Below are positions 48,051 through 57,834 of a stretch of DNA of 64,000 nt, piece after piece. The notes under the pieces were generated by a model. The model was not told the DNA's origin. It made no database searches and saw only the letters and a program-made list of their open reading frames with translations. A program made the position numbers and the translations under genes. This DNA comes from Warburgia ugandensis. Lineage: Eukaryota > Streptophyta > Magnoliopsida > Canellales > Canellaceae. The stretch is taken from positions 70,099,414-70,163,413 of the forward strand of contig CP141126.1 in NCBI GenBank assembly GCA_035236585.1. Reading direction: 5' to 3'. Numbering within the stretch: position 1 is the stretch's first letter; each line of letters begins with the position of its first letter.

Positions 48051-48480
48051 ATTATTTTTATTGATATGCATGTGTTGTCCTTGTTTTCATTATTTTCATT
48101 GACACACACACACACACACATATATATATATTAAGGGATGAGTGAGGGGTATATGTTTATAGACTTATAAACGAAGTGATGTGGAGGTTTCATTTTCATT
48201 GAGTTTTTCTAGTTTTCATTGAAGTATATATATTTAGTGGGATCAATGAATGAGGTGAACTAGGAGTTTGGAATTAAATGGGTAGGTGTGTATGGACTTG
48301 TAAATAAAGTGAATGTGGAGGCTACATTTCCTTAATATGCATGTGTTCTTCTAACTTTAATTGTTTTTATTGAAGTATATATATTTTATAAGATCAATGA
48401 ATGTGGTGAACTTAGAGGGTGAAAGTAAATGGATACATGTATGGACTTGTAAATGAATTGAATGTGGAGGTTGCAATGAA
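48050..48480. repeat. Imperfect tandem repeat, about 130-150 bp unit
   Basis: Two to three copies marked by TATGGACTTGTAAA (48291, 48440; TATAGACTTATAAA at 48158), GTGGAGG, TTCATTGAAGTATATATA and GATCAATGAATG. A (CA)n(TA)n run lies at 48102-48132. Confidence 0.7.
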
Positions 48481-48664
48481 ACTATTGTGATCTCTTTTAT
48501 CAAATATTTTCAATATAGATATGGATGGATGATGAATTTGGATGTTTTATACCTTGCCATGGTAGTGAATATATGTTTATTTTTCATGTGAATAAAGATT
48601 GCAGCAACAATGTAGTAGATGATGCATTGAATGTATGCAAAATACAAGTAGTGATTGCAATGTA

Positions 48665-48985
48665 AACATGAAAAAAGTAAAGGGACTTTTAAAGTCATTG
48701 TTTTAAAACAACTTGAAAAACAAATGTTTTTTAAGTCATTTAAAAAAAAAACTACTTTAAAAACAATTATTTTAAAGTCATTTTGAAATTAACTTTAAAA
48801 AAACTATTTTTAAAGTCATTTTTAAACCAACTATAAAAGTCATTGTTTTTTAAGTCATTTTTAAACTAACTTTAAAAGTCAAGACTTTCATGAATTTTAA
48901 AGTCATTTCTTAACTAACTTCTTTTCTTGCCAACTTTTCTAGTCAACTTGAAAGAATTCGATTTACTAACTAACTTTAAAAGTAT
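48665..48985. repeat. CACTA right subterminal repeat array
   Basis: About ten copies of TTTTAAAGTCATTTT-type and AACTTTAAAAGTC-type units in both orientations, the same motif as the left array. Interrupted by the C unit at 48991. Confidence 0.85.
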
Positions 48986-49362
48986 TTACTTGTAATACCC
49001 GAGCAATTTACGCTATTTTTAACAAAAATTGGACATTCTATGGGAAATAAACTGTGTTAAATATTTTACTTTATTTAAAAGAGTAAATGAAGGAATTTGT
49101 GAGGAAACTTGGTACCATTAGATTCTACTCGAAAAATGGAATCCAACGCCTCAAAGAACGCCAAAAACGAAGTTCGTATGAAGAAGTTACGGCCGTTCAA
49201 AAAATAGGGGCATTTCTGTAATTTAAACAAAAATGAACAAAGAATGAAAATGCAGGGGCCGTTTTGATAACAACACCCCCTGTCGTCTTCCTCCTCCCGA
49301 TTTCTCCAGAAACCCTTCTCTCCTAATTTTTCCAGAGGAATTTTCCACTGCCATAGCAAGGC

Positions 49363-49370
49363 TATAAAAA
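49363..49370 (+). promoter_or_regulatory. TATA box of C
   Basis: TATAAAAA in GGCTATAAAAAGCCCTATCTC. Confidence 0.6.
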
Positions 49371-49849
49371 GCCCTATCTCTCCCTCTCCAAAACACGATT
49401 TTTCCAGTCATTTGGGGCTGGGGTTTTCGGCAAAAATTGGAAACCCAGTTTCCCTGCATTTTTCGGCAATGGCCAGGCCCGAGTCAGGTCGGCCATTCTC
49501 CCCATTCCCCTCTCTTCTCTTTTCTGGTCTTGCTCGACACTGGGGATTTTCCTCTTCACGATTTCCGATGACAGAGGGTTTTCATAACCGGAACGGAGGT
49601 CTACCACCGGCGATAGACACTCCCTAGGCTGTCCAGGTAAGCTGTCCTTCCCTCTCTCCTGGGTTCTTCCTCCTTTCAAGCTAGATCCGTGCTGGATCTA
49701 GCGTTTCCAGTCAGTTTTTCCAGCCGGTCTTCCTAGCCGGAAAACAACCCAGCCGGTTTCATCTGGCTCTGCACGAACAAAGGCGTCCCATGGACACCAT
49801 GCTTCACCTACACCTAGGATTGGGTCCCTGGGACAGGTTCTAAGCGTAC

Positions 49850-50145
49850 GACAGTGCGTACACTGTCCTTGGTGCGGCCTTCTGGTGCGCGTGCGACAAG
49901 GGGCAGGGGTCCTGGCTCGACCGAGATGCATGGGGTGCCTTGGGAGCTGAGACGCGCCATGCTACACCAAATGTGCGTCCGTTCAATGCCATCCAGGATG
50001 CGCGTCATAGCGCGTCGCTTGAACATGCATGTGCGCACGCAAAATGCGGTCCCTGGCACGGCCTTCGGGCGTGCACGCACGTGAGGCAATCGCAGTTCAA
50101 CCAAGATGCACGGGTGTCCTGGGAACTGGGACACGCGGACCTAAT
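49850..50145 (+). repeat. GC-rich degenerate tandem repeat in C
   Basis: Two imperfect units with CTTGGTGCGGCCTT / CTGGCACGGCCTT, GCGTGC, TTCAACCAAGATGCA / CTCGACCGAGATGCA, and TCCTGGGAACTGGGACACGC / GCCTTGGGAGCTGAGACGCG, separated by a CATCCAGGATGCGCGTC segment. CpG-rich against an AT-rich background. Related blocks occur in A1, A2, A3 and, more loosely, B1 and B2. Confidence 0.65.
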
Positions 50146-50838
50146 GAGACTTTAAAGTTAGGATCAGATGACAGTTTATAGAGTTTAACTATTGAATAGT
50201 AGATCCATATCATAGGATCTAACCTGACAATGAATTAGGCAAGGACCCATGGGCCCTAAAAGGAAAATCTAGAGATCTAATTTCTAGATAGATCGAAATT
50301 GATAAGGACTCCTTGTATCCATTCATATCCAGGAGTTTATAAATGAGACCTAGGGTCGGGTTGGGTGATGAAGGACGCGACTCCAAGAGACTTCGAGGTA
50401 GGTGCTCTATCGCTACTTGACTTTTTAAAAAGAACCTATGATTTTTTTGAGAACGTATATTTTAAGTTTAAGTTATATGACTTGTTTAGCATGACTTAAT
50501 CTTATAAACGAATTCAACATGACTTAATCTTATAAACGAATTCAACATGCATATGACAAATACATTATGCATAGATATGTTTTGCAAACAATTGCATATA
50601 TTGCATGATTTGTGAGCATTGGGTTCTTGAAAATTTGCATGTCCTTGAGGGTTACCAAAAGACGTTGGAGTGCCCAAAAGATGCTGGGTAGGCAGTTGTG
50701 AGGGCCAGGCAGTTGTGAGGGACCCAAAGAGGGCAGGTTTTGAAAAAAGAGGCTTTCGCTTGTTTGATCTTATATGATTTGGTCTAATAAGCTCGTGGGC
50801 GCTATGCCGAGAGGTCTGGGTTGGCCTCCCAGCCTCGA

Positions 50839-50880
50839 CCACTATTAGGTGGAATGAGTACCACGCCCAAAAAGGGCATG
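50839..50880 (+). other. Paired hairpins in C
   Basis: CCAC TATTAG GTGG (50839-50852) and CACGCCC AAAAA GGGCATG (50862-50880, one mismatch). Confidence 0.55.
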
Positions 50881-51362
50881 TCCCTACATCGACTGCATGT
50901 GGTATAGGGGGCTGCCACTGGTGTCACGGCACTAGGTCGATGTGTCATATGCCCCATGGAGGCTATGACCGAGTGTCCTCAGGTACCTGGGGACCACACG
51001 GCGGCGAGGTCGTGGGCATAGTGGGCCCTATGATTTAAGGATTTACTTGCATTGCATATGGCATGACATGAGGTTGGTCGACCATACCAGATATCCATGA
51101 GTTGGATTCAGTTGAGCATCTTAAGCATATCATTATGTTTATGATATATATATGATACTTTCGACTTGGATTATGCTATTCTTTAAGTTGTCAGTATTCC
51201 AATTCGACAGTGGTTTTTAATATCGATATTGAACATGATTGTTTGAACATGAATATGTTTTAAAGAGCATATGATTTTAAGCATAGCATGCATTATAAAA
51301 CTAGTAGTGATAAACTCCTACTGAGTATAGTATATACTCACCCTATCCTTAACATTTTTCAG

Positions 51363-51441
51363 GATAGTTCCATCCATGAGTAGAAGACACCTATGTTAGT
51401 GCTACGAGCAAGAAAAATCAAAAAAGGAGACAATTATACAC
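51363..51441 (+). other. Exon-like segment in C
   Basis: 79 bp between AACATTTTTCAG and GTAAGTAAAC; TACTCAC lies about 25 bases upstream. Both sites fit plant consensus. Confidence 0.45.
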
Positions 51442-51737
51442 GTAAGTAAACACTCTACCCTTTGGACATGTATTTGTATTTATTTATAGTTGGGTTGTAA
51501 GCTGTCACTGGATAGACCTGGGAAAACATTTATGATTTCTGAAGGTTTTCAAAAACTACTTTGGTTGTTGTGAAAGCAAATGACACTCCGGGTTTTCAAA
51601 ATGAGTTTAAAAATAAAGATTTTCGGCTGCATTGCATGGTTTTTATAAAAATGGTTTTCAAATAGGGATGCATCCCACCTTAGGAATTAGTTATTGCATT
51701 TAAAAATGCATGAAAAAACCTAGGTCATCACATTACT

Positions 51738-51746
51738 GTAGTAGTT
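51738..51746 (+). repeat. CACTA right terminus (degenerate)
   Basis: GTAGTAGTT directly after the C-unit duplication, read as an altered TAGTAGTG. It marks where the ATH1 LTR resumes. Confidence 0.45.
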
Positions 51747-52403
51747 AAACTAGGACAATATCTAAATAAGTAAGAAAATAAATTAGGAAACACTCTAGAA
51801 CTACAAATAAAAAAACTATGTAAAGTTACAGCTAATTAAGAATTAAGAAAATTATTCTAAACTACAACTAACTACAAACTAAAGTAATGAACAAAGTACT
51901 AAGAAAAGGAAAAGAACTATTTCATTAATGGTCAAATTACAAGGAATTGTTATATAATTAGTGAAAAGAAAAAAAATAAAAGAAACAAAGTTCCTTCAAA
52001 TCTGGGCTTGAATTTTGTTGTAGGGCCTACATATTATGTCACTCAACAGGAACTTGTACACTTCTCTTTAACCCAAAATACTTTAAAGATAATACCAAGC
52101 TTTTCTCATCTCCTTAACCGGACATACCACAAATCGACTAATCCCATCCAATGGTCCTTAGGAATGAAGTATTATGGCAGCAAAAAAAAAGAGGGGCCTT
52201 AAAACCTTTCCAACACAATTACCACCTTAGGAAAAAATAAGAATAATGGAAAAGAAAATAGAAAAAGTTACTACATTTTCCCTGAGCTGGAAACTCTAAA
52301 AAGAGGGAAACTTCAAGTAGTTTAGATAAAGAAGGTATTAGAGGTCATTCATCTTTAAAATAGGGCAGGTATAGAAGAGGTTTCCTACTTTAAACATGAA
52401 TAG

Positions 52404-52431
<28 letters not shown>
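52404..52431 (+). repeat. Poly-A run
   Basis: About 28 consecutive A. No TSD or SINE/LINE body was recognised beside it. Confidence 0.9.
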
Positions 52432-52435
<4 letters not shown>

Positions 52436-54051
52436 AAAAAGAAAGAAAAGAAAGTGGAGATAGTGGCCCTTGTTTTAAGAATTACCAATTCTAGCCTTAA
52501 GAAATGGAGCAAGTAGTAGGGACAAGGTGTGATCCTATCCTTCAACATGAAGCCATTAGTTTAAGAATCTAAGTGGCTTTATGGATGGATTTGAATGTTT
52601 CCTCAACCTTACATAAGAAATTAGAAAGTTTTCATACTGACTTAAGAATCCTTTCCTCTTCCTTAGTCCAACTCCCACTAAAAGAAATTTGAAGAGAGAA
52701 AGAGAAATGGTGCATGAACTAACTAACATGGATTATGCATGAATTATAAAATTAGAGACTGGCTAAGAAAAACATGAAAATAGAAAGTAGAAGATAAGGA
52801 AAATGGAAAGAATGTGTGAGTGGAGGAAAGTGAGAATGGAAGATGAAAGAATGTGAGAAGAATGCAAATCTAGCATGGAAGGATTCATGCATACAAACAT
52901 GCTTAGGGGTGCGTGTGTGTAAGTGTGTAAATCAAAAATTGGAAAGTGATGATGCTTACAATTAAATGCATGATATTATGATGCTATGCATAGAATTCTA
53001 ATTTTAGAATGCCTTCTAGATCTAAGATGCTAATATGCATGATGTTTTCTAAACTAATCCTATGATGTATGCAAAGGGGAATAGAAAGGCAAACTAAGTC
53101 AAAAATGGGTTTCTAAATAAAAAAAGTGCTAATTCTAAACTAAGAAAGTGCTAGATCTAAAAGTCTATTCTATAACTTGTTTCTAAAATGATTCTATATT
53201 AATCCTAAAATATTTCTAATTTGTATGGAAAGAAAATTGAAAAGTTCCTAAAACTAAAAAATAAAGAATCTAACTTCGAAACATAGAATCTAAAATTAGA
53301 AACTACCCTACTTCTAAAATAAAAAAGCACTTAAAACATGGAAACTAAATAGCTAAATGCAAATTTATGTTACAAACTTAATCTACAAAGTAAAACCTAG
53401 CCTACAAAACCAAAACTAACATGCATATGTACTATGAATGCAACTAAATTAATCTAGAAAATAAGCCATACGTGTGAAATTGAAAAAAACACATCCACTA
53501 AATTTTGATGGAATGCATTGAAAACACTACAGCTATATGCATGCAAATCTTAATTGAATAGAAGGGAAACATGAGATGCATTTAAATTACTCTAATATGA
53601 AGTAATCTACTATGTTAAACATGAGCTACAAAGTAAGGAAAGAAGGAAAATTAACATGCAAAACTAAGGCAAGGAAAAACTAGATCATCTGTGTAACTAC
53701 ATGGAGGATTCATGTAATTCATTAGATGATCCTAAGATAGAATGCAAAAAATTTTAAAAGAACAATTAATGAGCTAACATGTATGCACGCAAGAGAAGGG
53801 AGGTAGAGAAAGAAAAACTAAATAAGAATGAAAGAAGTTGGAACTTAGGTTGAGACCCTAACTTTATTTCCAAAGGAGTTTACCTCATTTAATTGAAAAA
53901 TGAAAAGCTCATCTTATTTAAAATCCCAATTATGGCATGAAAGCTTGAAGGGGGCTTGGGTGAGGATGATCTTCCTCCCTCTGTTTCTTCTTTGACTTAG
54001 CCTTGAACTCTAGGAAAAGTTGAAAGATCCTTATGTCATTCAAAACCTTGC

Positions 54052-54059
54052 TATTTATA
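54052..54059 (-). promoter_or_regulatory. TATA box of the ATH1 5' LTR
   Basis: Minus-strand TATAAATA in GTCTATAAATAGCAAGG. Confidence 0.5.
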
Positions 54060-55208
54060 GACTTTTAGCATGGGAGTTAAGAGGGTTGGATGGTTGAGAT
54101 TAATCTACTTGAGTTGAATTTGAATAAATGGCTAGATGGGGGTGTGGAATCCATATAAAGGAATGGGAGATGAGAATGGAAGAAACAACATATGAAGGGA
54201 AGAGGAAAGGTTAAGGGATGAAGGGAATGAATCAGAAAAGAAAAGAAATAGAAAGGAAGACTAAGGAGAGAGCTTAGGGGAAAATGGAAGGAAGTGAAAT
54301 CAATTAGGAAAGTGGCTATTGGAGGGGTAGAGGTGTCTTTTTCAAATGTGGAATTGGGATGGAAAGTGAGAGAAAAGGGAAAGGAAAAGAAATGAAAAAG
54401 AATTAAGAGATAAGGAATAAGTAGGAACGGAAATTGACGCAGAGAAAATTGAAAGAAATAGAAAGTTGGTGGAGGAATCTAGGATTTTTCAAATTATAAA
54501 TTCCTGAGGAGGGAGTGTGGAATGCAAATGGGTAGGTAGGTGAGTGTATAATTTAGAAACCTCAAGAATGTAAGGACCCTTTGATGAGAATGGATGGCTG
54601 AGACCTTCCTTTCCTTATGGCTCTGAATTAACTTTTCAACCTAGGGGAGGTGGTTAAGGTTTCTGTCTTTGTTTCACGTCAATTCTAGCCCTTAGAACAT
54701 ACTTACCTTTGCTTGGATGGATGGGATCCTATTTAGATGCAATGACTCAAAATTTTCAATATTATTATATCACTCTTATAACCACGATTAATCATGATGG
54801 TTTCTATGTGCTAATTAGTTATAGCTTGTTTATTTTGGAAAATTTTGGAGATTAATAGATATTTAATCATATTAATAGGTGGTTGGATGTTTTATTTTAA
54901 TTAATCTATGAAGCAAAGGAAATTATGAGAAATGTCTATATAATTAGATTCTATGCTCGAAATGGAATCCAATGCCTCAAAGAACACTGAAAATGGAGTT
55001 CGTATGACCAAGTTATGGGCTTTTAAAGATGAGGGGCAATTCTGTAAATTGAAATTACAAAGCCCAGGGATGAAAAACATAGGGGGTCATTTTACTAACG
55101 ACACCCGTCGGTCGTCCCCTACCTCCAAACAACTTCCAGCACTGCCTGTGCAGTGTGGCGCCTTAAAGAATGGTTCCACCACCATGGGGCGGCACCGCCT
55201 TCACAGAC

Positions 55209-55216
55209 TATAGAAA
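55209..55216 (+). promoter_or_regulatory. TATA-like box of A3
   Basis: TATAGAAA in GACTATAGAAAGCCCTCTCCC, the position of TATAAAAA in A2 and C. Confidence 0.4.
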
Positions 55217-55619
55217 GCCCTCTCCCCTCTCACCCCAATCACCATCCTCTCCTTCTTCTCCAATTGCTTCAGCCTAGGGTTCAGGCGGGTGTGAACGAAC
55301 CCACACTCATGGGAAAACCCCTTTTCGACGTTGAACCACTTCCCTTTTCTTCCCTATTTTTCTCCTTCTTCTCCTTTTCCCTCCTCCGACCATTGCAATT
55401 GCCATAGATTTTTCTACTGACAAGGGCTTTCTGGGACCGCACCCACTAGAAAATGGGCACCATCTCTGGCTGCTTAGGTAAGACCCTCTTCCCACTTTCT
55501 CTCTGATTTTCTTTTCTCTAGTAGAAACAAGATTAGATCCATGTTGGATCTACTTTTCCCGGTCGAAAATTGCTGGAGAAAAATGCAGATTCAATAGGTC
55601 TATCAACCCATTGAACTAG

Positions 55620-55890
55620 ATGCATCCTAGGGATGCAGCGCATAACATGCACCCAGAACGCACCCCCTAGGGCGGTCTTCGAGCACATACAACCGTGCAA
55701 GCACAATCCCGATTCGACCCGGATGCACAAACGTTCTAGGAGCCGTGACGCTCATGCCAAAGACAACTCCGTGTGACACCATCTAGGACGCATACCCTAG
55801 TGCGTTGTTTAGGCATGTGCAAGCATGCTATTGCGGTCTCGGTTTGACCAGGAAGCACATGCATCCTGGGAACCGTGATGCGCGGGCCTT
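55620..55890 (+). repeat. GC-rich degenerate tandem repeat in A3
   Basis: Two units sharing GCATGTGCAAGCATGC / GCACATACAACCGTGC, TTCGACCCGGATGCACA / TTTGACCAGGAAGCACA, and CTAGGAGCCGTGACGC / CTGGGAACCGTGATGCG. Confidence 0.6.
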
Positions 55891-56810
55891 GTATTGTCAG
55901 ATCTAGTTCGTCTATCTGACATACAACACTAAAAATGCAATTAAGGAGACTATATAACTCCGATCGATGATTTGAAAGAATCGTTACGTTCGTACTGACG
56001 ATGTCGACCTAATGATATAATAAAATTTAGGATCATTAGGCTATTTGATGTGACTATAGCCTAAAACCATGAAAATCTCATAGATCTACGAGATCAAAGA
56101 TAATCAATTCTCATAAATTGATCCATTAGGTATGTTAGGAGATCAATCTACCTAGATAAAAAGTAAATCATATAGATCAACCATTAGAAATCTACAAATC
56201 AAAGATCTATGACCTATAGTATAAATCTAGCCGTTGATCTATAAATTTACTTGATAATGCATAAAGAATAAGAAATAATACTTGGGTTAGTATGTCCGAA
56301 TGACATCCAAGGTTTCACAAAGGTGACTCAGGGTCGAGTAATGAAAAACGTGATTCAAGAAACATCGAGGTAGGTAGTCTGATACTACTAAGTTTTTAAA
56401 TGCTTTTCCAAACTCTAATGGATTTATTTAATCCTAATGACTGTGTTTAGTATGCCTTTTTAGATTTGATATTCTCATAATGAGTATGTAGATTTTTCTT
56501 ATGATCTTGCATGCAATTGTTTGCATATTTGGTAAATAGTCTTTATATAAGCACTGCATACATGATTCTGGAACTAGTTGCATAAATTGCAAGATTTGTG
56601 ATTATTGAGATTCAGAATATATGCATATTTATATGTATTGCTCGCATGTTTTGAAACTCATTGCATAAATTACATGATTTACGTTGATTGAGATTTGGAT
56701 TATTTATATATGATTTTTGGGCTACTGAGCCTGGTGGGCATTATGCTAAGAGGATGTTTATGTACGGGGTTGGCCTCCAGGCCTCTACCACAAAAACTAG
56801 ATGGTATTGC

Positions 56811-56823
56811 TGCCAAAATGGCA
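56811..56823 (+). other. Hairpin in A3
   Basis: TGCCA AAA TGGCA, identical to hairpin 2 of A2. Hairpin 1 is not kept in this copy. Confidence 0.5.
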
Positions 56824-57464
56824 TTGTCCCTTCCTTGACTGCTATGGTAAACAAGGATGACCACTGGAGGTGTTCACGACATCCTTTTTTAGGACAGCCA
56901 TAGTCGCCGTGGAGGCTATGGTGGGTTGGTCTCTAGATACCGGAGACACACAATTCCAATTGTGTACTGATCATGAGCATAGTTGGCCCTATGATTTTGG
57001 GGTTATCAATATGCATATAGCATTAAGATGGTCCTATACGAGTACTCGCGACCAATCGGCATGATGTGCTCGCCGAGAGATCCATATGCATGATATCTAT
57101 AGTGGTGCTATCATTTGTTTTGAATGATGGCTATTTTAAGAGTTTCATGATTATTATATTTTACTCGTTGGTTTGATGTGGTTGCTGAGATCTTACGATC
57201 TAAGGACTTCTACTTTATGATTTTAGTCATATTGATATCGTCGAATATTAGATTTCAGAAAGAGCTTCCATGATTGAAAATGTGCAAACAAGCTTATGAT
57301 TTACGCATAAAAATGTATGTTTACATAAATAGAAATTGCATAATGTTTCACATGGAAAGCCTCTTTTGAAACCATGAATGTTGCATGCCGTGTTTTCAAA
57401 ATAGTAGTATCAGATCACCTACTGAGTATAAGTAATACTCACCCAAAATATATTATTTTTATAG

Positions 57465-57543
57465 ATTAGCTACACATAGGATTAGAAGAAGCATCAAAGA
57501 ATGTTAGTGCTACGATCAGGTGCATGAAGAGGACAAGTATAAT
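57465..57543 (+). other. Exon-like segment in A3
   Basis: 79 bp between TTATTTTTATAG and GTAAGCATATG, with ATACTCAC upstream. Confidence 0.4.
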
Positions 57544-57834
57544 GTAAGCATATGATCTACTTTTTGGGCATGTATCTATAATTATTACAGTTGGACTGCA
57601 AGCTGTGACCGGATAGACCTAGGAAGACATTTATGATTACCAAAATTTTCAAAATTACTTTGTTCATTTTGAAAGCAAATGACACTTAGGGTTTCAAAAT
57701 GAATTTAAAATAAAAGATTTTTTCGCTGCATTGCATTATTTTTATACAATTATTTTTAAACAGGGATCGATCCCACCCTAGGAACTAGTTTCGCATTTAA
57801 AAATGCATGCGAAAACCCGGGTCGTCACATTAGA

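Larger units (their letters stand above)
48991..51732 (+). mobile_element. C: solo-LTR-like unit, mosaic of families A and B
   Basis: Begins TGTAATACCCGAG and ends GGTCATCACA; 2742 bp with a perfect duplication TTACT (48986-48990 and 51733-51737). The first part (ATGGAATCCAACGCCTCAAA, TATA at 49363) and the last part (after 51363) are like family A. The middle (about 50400-51350: GGTAGGTGCTCTATCGCTAC, ACTTGTTTAGCATGACTTAA, GGGCGCTATGCCGAGAGG) is like family B. No coding interior. Inserted in the right end of the CACTA. Confidence 0.88.
16315..51746 (+). mobile_element. CACTA (En/Spm) transposon with nested insertions
   Basis: Class II transposon recognised by three independent signs: a left end CACTACTAAATAGG, dense subterminal repeats of the ACTTTTAAAGTC type at both ends (16440-16880 and 48665-48985), and pieces of TNP2 transposase in order on the plus strand. 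The right end, once the C unit is set aside, reads ...TTTACTGTAGTAGTT, an imperfect match to the left terminus. The flanking triplets GAA (16312-16314) and AAA (51747-51749) fit a 3-bp target duplication with one change. Own sequence is about 6.7 kb once ATH2, B2, ATH5 and C are discounted. The transposase has stops and missing stretches, so the copy is dead. It sits in the ATH1 LTR. Confidence 0.82.
51747..54737 (-). mobile_element. ATH1 5' LTR, main part
   Basis: Non-coding. On the minus strand it has the texture of the ATH2 and ATH5 LTRs (TTTTCAATTT, TTAGTTTTAGGAA, CATGTTAGTTTTGG) and a TATA box at 54052-54059 (GTCTATAAATAGCAAGG). A 28-base poly-A run lies at 52404-52431. No gene is seen; short open frames here are incidental. 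Confidence 0.6.
54738..57829 (+). mobile_element. A3: solo-LTR-like unit, family A
   Basis: Begins TGCAATGACTC and ends GGGTCGTCACA; 3092 bp with a perfect duplication TTAGA (54733-54737 and 57830-57834). Landmarks: AATGGAATCCAATGCCTCAA at about 54961, TATA-like TATAGAAA at 55209, donor-like sites at 55478 and 56370, GC-rich repeat at about 55620-55890, hairpin at 56811-56823 and an exon-like segment at 57465-57543. No coding interior. Inserted in the ATH1 5' LTR. Fossil. Confidence 0.88.

Noticed and set aside
48050-48480. Satellite or centromeric repeat
   Set aside because: Only two to three imperfect units within the CACTA 3' region; too few for a satellite array.
49223-50155. Cluster of overlapping open frames on both strands in C
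   Set aside because: GC-rich LTR sequence; products are Arg/Pro/Gly-rich with no domain and no equivalent in A2 or A3.
52404-52431. Poly-A tail of a LINE or SINE
   Set aside because: No LINE reverse transcriptase, no Pol III boxes and no target duplication seen around it.
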